Positions 20,932 through 33,736 of a DNA stretch of 64,000 nucleotides are shown in pieces. The position numbers and the translations under genes were made by a program. The number at the start of each line of letters is the position of its first letter. The first letter of the stretch is position 1. The DNA comes from Collybiopsis luxurians FD-317 M1 (taxonomy: Eukaryota > Basidiomycota > Agaricomycetes > Agaricales > Omphalotaceae), in NCBI GenBank assembly GCA_000827265.1, contig KN834775.1, forward strand, positions 80,547 to 144,546, given 5' to 3'. The notes under the pieces were generated by a model, which was given only the letters and a program-made list of their open reading frames with translations, was not told the origin of the DNA and ran no database searches.

Positions 20932-23900
20932 TTACTTTGTGACTTGAACGTCTATTTTGTGTACGGTCTCCAGAAAGTCTAAAAGAGTGCTAGCGCTCCA
21001 CGCCTGCGTGTTGCAAGAATCCGCACAGTATTGACCATTTCCATTCGTGAGCTCAGGTATTCCAGCCCAGGGATCGTTCTGCAGGTGATTACGGGAAACG
21101 AGCAACGCCTGATGAAGGCGATGAAGCGTAATCTGGATGTCCTGAAATAACAGTTTTCAGAAGTATCCTGTTGATAAATAGAAGAGACAAGAACCTTTGT
21201 ACCAGCGCCAACACGAGAGTCAAAATCAAGGTAGGCGCGCAAGAAGTATCCCAGAGGCCATCCCCATTCAGGACCCTATCGATATAGTGAGCAAGATTTG
21301 AGAATTAACGAACTCAACATACGTTGTGGTAATTCAAGCCCTTGGCGACGGTAGCATCAGTAGAGTCGTTAGAGTTGTCGTACACTGGTCGATACTGCAT
21401 GTCACTAGGATCCAACGTCTTCATACCCAAAGGTCCTCGGAGGATGGCGTCCGCAAGCTGAAGCGCCTTTAAGCCATGTTGAGGATCAAACAATTCGGGA
21501 GCAACGGTCATGGCAATCGGGAAATTGGGACGGAACTGATAGTCGGACCATTCTCTGCCGGCGCCGGAGCCATACACATCTTTGTAGATACCACGACGGT
21601 TAACCAACTTTGGACTCAAGTTGTACTTCGAATCATCAGCCGGATCTGTAACATATACGTGAGCGTCCTTCAAGCAGCTGGATTCAAAGCAAAACAATAC
21701 CGAGAGGAACGTAGTAGCATCTCTCAAACGATGTTTGAATAAGATCGGCCCATTCTTTGTAAGTCAGCAGCCGTTGTTTGCCATTAACTGGATATCTCGT
21801 GTTAGTACCTTCATGAATGAAGGGCAAAGAAATGTTTACTCTTGGTCTGAACGCCCTTGAACGGGAATTTGTCCTTGCCCGAAAGTTCATGTAACCATGT
21901 CAGTGTGCTTTTAAGCAAACCCGTAATTTCGACTGGCGCTCCATCTCGCGGTGTTCCAGGTTGACCTTTTGTTCCGGCCTTCTGCGATTCACCCATCTTG
22001 TCCATCCAAGTTCCGCAGTTGAAAGCGTTACCGCCATGGATCAGCCCCGTGGACCAATCGACGTCGATGTCAATATTAAAACCTTCATCGCGCATTTGCA
22101 TGTCCAAGTTAGGACCGGCATTGTATTCTCTAAAATGAATGCCCTCGGCGTGACACTGCAGGATTTCCTGAATGATTTCTGCAACTGATGAAGAATACGC
22201 GTAAGCACGCTCGTCGTTCCATTCCACCCACGTTCCGTCCTTCGGGAACCGTCGAGGGACGTTCTCAGAAAGCAATGCGAGTCCATCGGGAGCCATCTTG
22301 ACGTAGTCTTGAATGTTTTGTATCATCCACCACGGTGAGTCCCGAGAGTTATACCTAGAATTGTCGCCCTCGAAAGGAATGTCGAGACAAAGAAATCATG
22401 TATTACTTACCTCGGTTTGCGAACTGAATCAAGTAAATTAGGAATTAATCCGTGTTTTAAAGTGGAAGCAAAAGCCAGAATGTGTTTCTTTGCGCCGTCA
22501 AAGTTGCCAGTAGTGAGGAAAAGCCCTCTAAGCGAGATGAAGACATCACGACCCCAACACCTCGCCCAACCTGCTGCAAAGTGGGGAAGCCCAGCGGCCA
22601 GGGAAGGAGTTGGCTTGCTAGGGTCCAAAGAAGCTGACTTGACAAGTCCGTACATTTGAACGGCACACAAAGCCAGGTCCTGAGTGAAGTCGTGACCAGT
22701 TGATACAAATTCAGAGCATTGCTCGACAACTGAACGACGAGCAGCCTTGTATGCTTCCGAGATGACAAGAGCAAAATACTTGGGTCGCAAGAAGGGCGGA
22801 ACTGAAGCCTTTACGCGTTCGAAACGTTCCTTGAACCATTGGGCAACGTTGCGAAGTTCAGGTAAGTCATCTGCATGACTAAATTGACGAAAAGTCAAGG
22901 ATTATCATCAGGATGCAAGGAAATAGACATGCCTTAAACGGTTATGGATGTAATCAAGAGCCCATGTTCCTTGTCGTAAATGTTCGCATAGAGGATGGCC
23001 AAGATCATTGTAACGTATGATGTGGCGAAGAGGATGCATCCAGCCTTCCAATCCACAGTAGGTCAACCGGCCGATGCCAGGAACATCATACACTCCAATC
23101 TCGCCGTTAGTTGCGTCCCGTTCTTCGCCATCGGCACGGTGCAGGACAACATTGAGCTCTACCAGTCCCAGAGTTCCGAAGACTTCCTGTGCGCCAGACA
23201 CCGCGAACTCGTCTAATGAGGCATCATGATCTTGCAGATGAGTCTCGAATAGCATAATGCTACCGGGAGGGAAGTATTCGGGCACAACAATCTCGGAGTA
23301 CGGGCTTTCAGCATCCAGGCCCTGGGGAACCACCACTGGGCTCATTTCGACGAGTTTGCTCGGTAAACCCTTGAGAGTTGTGGCATCCTTGGGGGGGTCA
23401 TACGACGAGATATCGATACTGGCGCCCATGATGAACCTTGCTCGAGTACGCCTAAGCTTGACTGGCGAAACTGAGCGAAACAGATCGGTGAAAACAAGCC
23501 ACCAAAGCACAGAATTCAAATAACTTACTGGAGCCCCGATCTTTTGAGCCTCTGGCAAAAGCGGTGTGGGCCACCAGCAGGTAACCTTTCTGTGTTCCAG
23601 GTTGAACGCGCGATAGAATGATGTACTGCAATAGCTGCACTTAGAGTCGTAATCACTCAGTCTGATGAAGAACCTACGTCATTTTCTTGGTGTACATGAC
23701 CTTCTTCATACCCACCCAAAACCATTTCAAGGTGCAAGGCGTTCAGAACTCGTTTAACGCGTGCCACTCCACTGTTTTCCTCCAAGCCAGTGACCTCGTA
23801 TTTCCTCTTTTCACCGACAAGATTCAACAATTTGGGATACAAGTCATCGAATCCTTTGACAGACCCAATGGCCGAGTAGCTAAAGGTAGCCAAAGCACCG

Positions 23901-26424
23901 GTGGAGAGTGCATCCTCAGCAGATCTCTTGTGAAGCGGAGATTCGTTATCGTGCGTGAGATCGTACAAGAGAGCATGGGGCATGGAACCATTCAAAGGTG
24001 TGACGATGGCTTTACGAACAGGGCCTTTACCAGTGGGAGACGGTATTTCTTCAACACTAGTCAGACAGGCGCCATCCATGGAACCTATATGTTACTGGTC
24101 AGCCATACGCAAAAGGGATAGCAAAAAAAAGTATATATACTCACCAACAGGTTTACCGAGTCCGTGACGATACAGCAACCTAGAATACTCTTTCGCGTCC
24201 CAGCCGTTGTAGCTTTCGCGAATGAGACTGTTGATTCCCAACTTCTTGACAAATAGCAAGTCCATTTCCTCGTTACCAGTAAATAGCTCTGCGCATACAT
24301 AGAGGTCTGGGTTTATGACTCGGGCGGCATCTAGCATAGCTACACCAACGTGTAGAGGTGTTGAGTGGCAATTATCGATGCGGAACCCATTGAACGTAGC
24401 TGCTAGAGCTTTAACATATTCAGTCATGTGTGACCAGAGCCATTGATTATCTTCAGGACCTGAGCCGTAACGAAGCTTAACACAGTCACCCCAAGCGATC
24501 ACTTCGCGCCTGAGATAGGCCTTCGAGGGAAGAAGTGCAAAGTTCTGTAGTGGATCAGCAGCCCAGATCCAACCGTTATTCGCGAGGGAGTAGACGAGAG
24601 GATCAGAATCGGGCTTGGGTCCGCATCGCGTGAAATAGGTCTCAACAAGCGGATTCCTGCCAAAACACGGAAATTAGCAAAATTCAAAGTATATAGAGAT
24701 AGAAAAAGTCTTACTTTTTCGAGATCTCTCCCATTTTAGGGCCATTTTCATCCAGTCTCGTATAAACTAGCCTGTTCTTGATGTTGCTGATAGCGACCCT
24801 AGTGTCTTCCTCCCATTCTTCGTACAATGGCACATTGATAACGTCTACAATACGCACCCAGGCATCGGAAAGAGCATCAGGATCTGATAGTTCGACGAAG
24901 GCAGCTTGGATGAATCCGGCAGCAATTTCGGCGTCAGAACGTACACCGAACCTCGACGCAAGTTGGCCCAAACCAAGGACGACCTCCGATCCCCGTAGTA
25001 AGGTAGCGAGTTCGTTTACCGACTTCCCAGCAATAGGAACACCATTCCAAGGGGTGACCTTCTTAGAGGCCAACGCTGATTTTATAGAATCCTTCTCTCG
25101 CGCGACATCGAATACATAGTACTGCCACAAGTTAAGACCCTTCACGAGAGCTTCGAAAGCACCCATTAAACTATCAACGTCCTGCTGAGAGCGTATCATG
25201 GACGGCAGTTCCCTCGAAGAGAGCGTACTGGAAAATTCGATCATAGCTGTGTCGAGTTCGAGAGCAGGAGTAAGATGAGGAGAATTGGCGGGACTGAAGC
25301 CTGCAGAAGGATTAATACTAAGCGACAACGATAGATGACCACATACCCGATTCAGGATGGTCTACAAGCCAAGGGCTGTCGTTGGCGGTGTGGTTTAAGA
25401 CAATATCTGTCAAACTGAGCAGTCCATACTCTTCTTGGGCAACTTTGAGAATCGCTTCTACTTGAGATTTTCCTCCATCTGCCTCGCGCTTCCCACCAAA
25501 CAGACTTGAATCATACTGGAACTGGTCACGTATGGAGTAGGGACTGTCGCTTTCTCCTCGCTCTTGCAGCGGCGTGTAGTGTAGCATGGTGTATCCACGG
25601 TCCTTGGCTTCAGCGAAATGCTTCCTCCACTCGGACACTGGGCCCATCCATTTGGACACAACGGTCAAGACGGACAATCCATCAAGGGGCAGGTTAACAA
25701 TGTCCTGCTGGAGGACGCCTCCGGACTTGGGAGGAAGAGGCAAAAGATCATCAGACAATATAGGCGAGCGAGCTTTAATGCGAAGAACTGGGTCAACATT
25801 GAAGTAGCCCTCGCGACCCTTGACGCGCTCGTTGGGTTTCTCGCCATCGTACTCGACCCAATACACGAACGCGCCAGCATGAGAGATAGGTAGGTCGACT
25901 TGGATTGGCTTCGAGAAGTCAGAAGGAAGTCTGGAACAAATACTTGTTAGGATGTATGCGCGACGATACAGAGAATAGGGCGTACTTGCGCTCTGTGAAA
26001 CGAGCACGGTCAAATTTGCCACCGTCCAGAGGAAAGTTAGTCTTGAAAACGCCATTCATGGAGGCAGGAGTTCCAGCATCGATGGAAACACGCAGGATGT
26101 ATGGCACATAAGCTGGAGGAAGCCGAATGTACTATGACGAGTAAAATTCAGTTCAGCTGACAGCTCCCATCGACAACGCGTCATAGGAAAACTAACCGAG
26201 CGATCTTTTCGAGGACCGCCATCCGTGTCGAGACGAAGCTCATAAACACGCAAAGGTGCTTCACCTGACGTTACAGGGGACTGAAAAAACTCGATACCTT
26301 CATCGGCGGGCGTCTTGGGCGGCGAGATTGGACTGGACGCTGAACTGGACGAGGACGACTTTGTTCCAGAGCCGGGGATAGAGACGGAAGGTTTGGACTT
26401 GTTGGTTTTGCGACCTTTGCCCAT
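20932..26424 (-). CDS. GDB1: Glycogen debranching enzyme (4-alpha-glucanotransferase / amylo-1,6-glucosidase)
   Basis: This bifunctional cytosolic enzyme moves maltotriosyl units and removes the remaining alpha-1,6 glucose when glycogen is degraded. About 14 exons are inferred. The first seven are 26197-26424, 25986-26131, 25930-25347, 24715-25300, 24145-24656, 23678-24084 and one starting at 23625. The last ends with TAA at 20932-20934. A Ser-rich N-terminus is followed by the beta-sandwich and GH13-like transferase part ([47 protein letters not shown] with the candidate catalytic Asp; [10 protein letters not shown]). The glucosidase half has [42 protein letters not shown] and [17 protein letters not shown]. 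The length is close to the ~1,530 residues of yeast and human enzymes. All joins checked keep frame, so the gene looks functional. Confidence 0.95.
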
Positions 26425-26689
26425 TTGATTTATGTTATGCAGGCGAGACGATGAAAGTTGAAGGGAAAGAAATGGCTATCAACTTCTCAGCTCCCTAATT
26501 TGTACCCCAGACATTGCGACATCGTGATATCTACGTGACCGAGCGCTTAGCAGTCTCGATGATATCACTTCCATCATGCTGCATACAAGCGGCTACATAA
26601 GTATTCAACGGCAATAAATCAGTATATACATCTGTAATAATAAATTAAATAATAAAAATCGACAAGGCCAGAGGGATAACGCTAAAATA
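26425..26689. other. Short spacer upstream of the debranching-enzyme gene
   Basis: This 265-bp stretch between the end of the MAP-kinase gene and the start of the debranching-enzyme gene (both minus strand) is AT-rich in its distal part and presumably carries the debranching-enzyme promoter. No motif was recognised. Confidence 0.5.
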
Positions 26690-28331
<1,642 letters not shown>

Positions 28332-29246
28332 TGTGTCTCAAAATAAAAAGTGAAAGATAAATGAATACGGATCGGAAAAAAAAAACGAGTTGAAGTAAGA
28401 GGGGAAAAGCGAAAGGAAGAAATGGCCTCAAACAAGGCACCAAGACGCTTCCGCATACCTACTTAAGGGTTTCAAGTTTCCAGACAAAGAGCCGATCCTG
28501 AGCTTTGTTGATTTGATATTATTGATGTCGGATACACAGGCGCCCGAAAATCCCGCATATTCTGACCGTAGTTGCAATTGATATAACTATAACTAGATCA
28601 GATCTTCCGCTATCGTCCGGTAAGAAGATTGCCAGTGATTTTTTTCCCGTCTACCCCGTATGCAGTGATACAAGACGCGTATCAGTACTGCGTCTAAATT
28701 ACCTACTCCAAACTTTCAAGTACCTGCCAGGGTCTCCGACTAGCCGCATTTAAAGACACCCGTTTATCGTGCTACGGTGCATCCTCATTCTTCTTGCTTC
28801 AGAGAATCACTACGCGGATCGTGGAACATTTAGCTCTAGGAGTTGCCCAGCCTCATTGATAAGTACTTATCCCTGAGTCTGGAGCGGGGCACTGCTATTT
28901 ATCACGAAGTGCCGGAGTCTGTGGAACGGCGAGTTAAACTTCTTCAGAGCGAAGCAGCGCAGTACTGTGACGGCTAGAAAAACTCAACTTCCGATGCGTG
29001 CCAAATTTCTCCGTACTCTCATTCCGCATTTCATCTCCTGCCATATGCCTTGTGGGGAGTATAGCAATCTATGTACCAATGATCAAGGTGGACCTCTGTT
29101 CTAGGCGTAGCCAGGCTGCAACTCGACTAGTTACATAGCGGTCAACCGGCTCGGAGTAATGTACTGTTTACCCAATAAACGAAGTAGTCTGTAGCCCATA
29201 CCTGCTGGTCATTGGCATGATCAATCTGTATTGTCTAGAGGTCAAT
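28332..29246. other. Intergenic region between MAP kinase and tRNA
   Basis: A 915-bp stretch upstream of the MAP-kinase start. No coding signal or repeat was recognised. It should contain the kinase promoter. Confidence 0.5.
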
Positions 29247-29342
29247 GCTTCCTTAGCTCAGTCGGTAGAGCGCGAGTCTCATAGCTGAGTGGTGATGCAC
29301 CGTTCAATCTCGAGGTCGCAAGTTCGAGCCTTGCAGGGAGCA
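29247..29342 (+). tRNA. tRNA-Met (CAT), elongator type, with a 23-nt intron
   Basis: The acceptor stem GCTTCCT (29247-29253) pairs with AGGGAGC (29335-29341), with A29342 as discriminator. The D arm is GCTC...GAGC with AGTCGGTA loop. The anticodon stem has a T.T pair at its loop end and a CTCATAA loop with anticodon CAT at 29280-29282. The T arm carries the GTTCGAGCC loop. Removing 29284-29306, just 3' of the base after the anticodon as in canonical eukaryotic tRNA introns, leaves a 73-nt tRNA. CCA is not encoded. Confidence 0.92.
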
Positions 29343-29427
29343 ATAAGTGTTGTAATTTTGGATTTTTTGCAGCAGGAAGTGGCTCAGACTGAAAATATGT
29401 GTCGTTTGCTAAAGACTACGTGCAAAG

Positions 29428-31940
29428 TTAAAGCCCGTCTAAAGTTCCATTTAAGCAAAATGGGTCCGATTCCCCAAGCCATCCGACACGCTTCTCACAA
29501 AGTCCAAGCTGCAAGTGCCGAGAAATCCCAATCTTAAACAACCTGTCCAATGTCGTGGGGAAACCAGTAAGATTTAAGACCGGTAGAGAAATCCATCTTG
29601 GCAGCGATCTATCCGGCAAGTCGAGCAAGTCGACTCTATCTCTGAGCTTCATCAGTGGTACCGAAAACGATTCCATCTTCTCCTTTGAGCGAATTTTGAC
29701 GTGAGACCCTACCTCCAAGTGATTTGTCGACAGGGATACATATTCTGGAAAATTAGGATAAAGCATGACGTATCCCCGAAGGTAGACAAGCTCAATAAAG
29801 TACTTTTTCCATGATCTCGTCCACTGATTTGAGCGAACGTTGGGAACGACGATTTGTGTGAGGTTGAAGGCACTTTCGGTGAAGCGCATCGCAAGATAAT
29901 CGTGAAACTCCTTCCAATGCTCGGGAAAGTACAGAGCGCCCCAGCTGCAAGGGACTTGAGAGAGATACGGAGAAGAAGCTGGTGCTCCGATTGAATGTAG
30001 GATAGGCGAAACATCGAATGGTCGTCTCCCGACAACATCCAGCTCCAAATTTTTCGGCTGATAAAGGCTGATACCAAACATTTGTGGGGACATTCCTCGG
30101 TTTGAACCGTACCTTTGCGTTGCAAGTTTCAGTACTTGCGGCCCGAAAGGAAAGACCAGTACTCACCTGTACCGCAAAAGCGCCATCTTGATCCAGGCAT
30201 AAAACAAGGGAGATACTTCGACATCATCTTCCAGTAACACACCGAAAGAGTCATTCGAATGCGGGAACCAAGACTCGGCGACAGCGGTGAGGAGACCGCC
30301 GTGGATGACCCGATGATGAACCCAAATACTACCATGGTTCCAATGAAAATCGCTGACTATGTTCATCGTTTCCAAGGAACTAGACTGCTCCAAGTTGATG
30401 CGGAGATCAACCTTGTCTCCGAAAAATCTTGCGTTAGATATGGAACTCAAGAGTCGAGATAGAGATTGTGGGCGATCTTTAGTTATTATACTGATGGTAA
30501 TTTGTGGAATATTCCAATCTGGTGGAATCAGCAAAGGAAGACTACTGAGGCGAACGAGATCTTACCTCGCCATTCACGAGACGTCAGAGAGCTCATCCAA
30601 GTAGAGTGTTCCAGATCTACTCGAGGAATACAAATCATTGACGCGCTTGAGCATCCATCGAAGAGTTCGGCCATTTCCGATAAGGTGATCATGACCGTCG
30701 GCTGTTCTTCCATTTTTGCAACCCATTGAGCAGGAGACTCTCCGGCGGATAGAATTTGATAATATAGCGTACATAGGGAGTGCTCGAGGTGGCCAATCTT
30801 GGGTGAAATTGGACTCGGTTCGCAGAGAGCAATTTGAAGAGTGTAGCCTCTTTTTTCGAGACTACACGCTACTGGAGCGAATGATTCGAGGTCATTGATG
30901 GTCGAAAAGGTGATTCCCAACAAGATGGGGGTTTCATCCGGTAAGAGGCTGCCAGAAGGTAAGTCAACAGAAAAATCGTTGGTCCACGATTCAAATAAAG
31001 ATTCAGAATCCAGGGCAAGAGGAAGTACGTCTGAGAAAGAATGGTCGCTCAAGTTACACCAGCTCATCTCCGGTTTGGTTTCTGGCGATTGAGGAAGCAC
31101 TAAACCCCCGGCTCGAGTGTCTTTGATCATAAAGTTGGACAAATAAGTACCAAAGGCAGCCCATGATGTAGCGAGATGACTGGGGCGCGCTGTCAATGAC
31201 TTTGGCATAACAAAAGGCGGTATAAGATAAGATGCCTTTTGGTAAGACTGAGACGGTTGTAAACAGGAAGCATTGAGAGATAAACGAAAACCTCTGGGAC
31301 CTAGCAGCAGCGGAGTCACAGGAGGACTGAGAAGAGTTGTTCGGGTTTCTTGATCGAGTTTTTCCAGTCCATGCTTGTCAAGTACGAGTAACCATTCAGT
31401 TGAAGATGTGGTAGCAGCCTGCATGAGCGCCTCGCTCTCACTAGATGTAGATTGCCAGGAACGAATAGAGCAGTGGACGTGTCTTGAAAATTCGATCTGT
31501 GACATGACGGTGAATAGCTCTGCACGCAGATTTGGTATGACGTGATCTTGGGCAACCAGAAGAATTTCGTGGAGGCGAATGGATGCAGTAGGCGGATGAA
31601 CGATGGGTTGGAGAATGCGGCGCAGGCTAGGAAGAGAGGTGATGGTGACAGGCAGAATCGCGGTAAGCGAGTTTTCGGGAATGGAAGATGTGTTTTCTGA
31701 GATAAAGGAGAGGTCTGATTCGATATCATTAGAGAGGCCCGAGGTACGAGTAAACGGTGATTCGCTGATGTGGTTGCGAAATACGCGTAGATAAATGAGA
31801 AGAATTGAACAACAGAAAGCAGATATTTTGAAAGAGATGCGAGGCATTGAAGGACGTGGTTCAGGTTCAAGTCGGGTAGTAGACGCGCGCCTAATGAGAT
31901 CAGGAACATTACTGCGGGCGCTAATTTTTTTGGCTTGCAT
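29428..31940 (-). CDS. Family-2-like glycosyltransferase, type II membrane protein
   Basis: Three exons (30566-31940, 30167-30518, 29428-30112) sum to 2412 nt, 803 residues. The start is set at ATG 31940 (MQAKKISARS); the open frame continues upstream only to a GTG. A signal anchor (SAFCCSILLIYLRVF) near residue 45 suggests a Golgi or ER type II protein. The luminal part contains a GT-A-like fold signature: PQITISIITKDRPQSLSRLLSSI, then SIWVHHRVIHGGLLTAVAESW, then the acidic LLEDDVEVSPLFYAWI metal-site region and PCSWGALYFPEHWKEF. These resemble conserved fungal and plant proteins labelled glycosyltransferase family 2 or GT-A; donor and acceptor are unknown. It is divergent from the GDP-mannose transporter gene with only 49 bp between start codons, which makes a mannose-related role attractive but unproven. 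Confidence 0.75.
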
Positions 31941-31989
31941 GGCGAATAACCAGAGCGCTGAGAGGGATGAGGCAGAGCTCAGAAGGGCA
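31941..31989. promoter_or_regulatory. Extremely short divergent promoter region
   Basis: The whole space between the start codons of the glycosyltransferase (minus, ATG ending at 31940) and the GDP-mannose transporter (plus, ATG from 31990) is 49 bp. No TATA element is seen. At least one 5' untranslated region must run into the other gene, so the two transcripts probably overlap antisense or share one nucleosome-free region. Confidence 0.6.
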
Positions 31990-33475
31990 ATGGCCACTTC
32001 ACCAGAGAATCCTGTACAGTTCTCTGCAAGTACGAGGCTTCCATTAGTTCATTGCTCGACTCTAACTTTCTTCCGCAGTTCCTCCAATAGTTTGCTACTG
32101 TCTGGCTTCAATTCTCATGACCGTTGTCAACAAAGTATGTGTTCAGTCACAGTAGCAGCAGCAATCCTTACATTCAATCATAGTTTGTTGTTTCCGGAGC
32201 GCACTTCTCAATGAACTTCCTCCTTCTATGTATCCAGTCCTCTGTGTGTATAGCATGTGTCACGCTTGTAAAGAGACTGGGAATCATCTCTTTTCGAGCT
32301 TTTGACTGGCAAGACGCGAAGACCTGGTTCCCAATCAGCTTTATGCTCACACTAGTAATCTATACAGGCTCAAAGAGCTTGGTACGTCCAAGTCAATGTC
32401 TGTATCCTTACCTCTTTGTAACGATCGCTTCCAGCAATTCTTGAGTATACCAGTCTATACTATCTTCAAAAACTTGACGATCATTCTGATTGTACGCGCA
32501 AAACCTTGACATCTTTCTTCTCCTTCTAATATCGCATACCCAGGCTTACGGAGAAGTTATCTGGTTCGGGGGTAGAGTGACTGGACTAACCTTTGTGTCA
32601 TTCATTTTTATGGTAAATTACAGCTCCTCCTTCTTGGTTTCACCCAAACTTACTTTCTTTGCAGGTTTTTTCTTCCGTCATTGCTGCTTGGTCCGACGTT
32701 TCGAATGCAATGAACGACGCGATTCCAAATGCCGGGATGGGATCCATACACGATGTGACGGGCGTCGTACAGAAACTAAATGTCGGTTACTTTTGGATGC
32801 TCGTCAATTGCTTAACCAGCGCTACCTATGTAAGTTTGTGCAGGAATATCGTGTGCAGGATGACGTCTCAATAAAAGTGTACTTCACCTTCAGGTACTTA
32901 CAATGCGTAAACGGATCAAGGTTACAGGGTTTTCAGACTGGGATTCAATGTTCTATTCCAATCTCCTTTCTATTCCTGTCCTTGCCCTCTTCTCTATTGT
33001 GCTAGAGGATTGGGGCACTGAAAATCTGAATCGTAATTTGTAGGCATGTTTGTTTGACGTTTGCGCTTCTTTTCTGACATCTATATACTCTGTTAGCCCC
33101 GCAGAGACCCGGAATTTTCTTCTGACGGCAATAGCGTTCTCCGGAGCAGCAGCGGTCGGTATTTCATACACCACTGCTTGGTGCGTGCGAGTTACCAGCA
33201 GTACAACATACAGGTACGTCGGATGTTGCAATTCATTTCATGGCGATCTGATCCCAAATGCTTTTAACAGCATGGTTGGCGCACTTAATAAACTTCCCGT
33301 CGCAGCGTCCGGGATGTTATTCTTCGGTGACGCGGTCACTTTCGGATCAGTCTCTGCTATCGGTGTCGGCTTTTTCGCTGGTTTACTATACGCTGTAGCC
33401 AAAAACAACCAAAAGAAAGCAGAGAGTAGAACGCTTGGGGACGGAGTCATACCCTTGGCGAATCGGAAACCATAA
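31990..33475 (+). CDS. VRG4: Golgi GDP-mannose transporter (Vrg4 family)
   Basis: This protein imports GDP-mannose into the Golgi lumen in exchange for GMP for mannosylation of proteins and lipids. Nine exons (31990-32029, 32079-32134, 32184-32381, 32435-32491, 32544-32612, 32665-32829, 32894-33039, 33097-33213, 33271-33475) sum to 1053 nt, 350 residues. It is a hydrophobic, multi-span protein of the drug/metabolite transporter superfamily. Diagnostic pieces are [56 protein letters not shown] (Vrg4 FYNN motif region) and the nucleotide-sugar motif GALNKLP near the C-terminus. The tail is short and polar. The splice joins all reproduce conserved residues, so the model is reliable. Confidence 0.94.
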
Positions 33476-33736
33476 TATCTATCTTATACGCGGACATTAC
33501 AGCACATAGATTTTTGTATTCTTAGAAAATGAAAAGGTCTCGAACCTAACCGCTTAAAGTCCGATTATCTGTCCACTCAAGTCTTCACTGCTGCTATCTC
33601 TACTCCGCATCGTCCGCGTTCAGTGTGTAGTTATCGGCCGGAAAAGTAGCGCGCCTGTTTGGCCCAATCTCGAAATCACATTTAATCCGTGTTTCAAGTT
33701 TGATTTCTCCTTTGTCTGACTTGAACCACCACCATC

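Noticed and set aside
31997..31999. Start of the glycosyltransferase at 31997 (MAIALLSS)
   Set aside because: The codon there is GTG, not ATG; the first in-frame ATG is at 31940.
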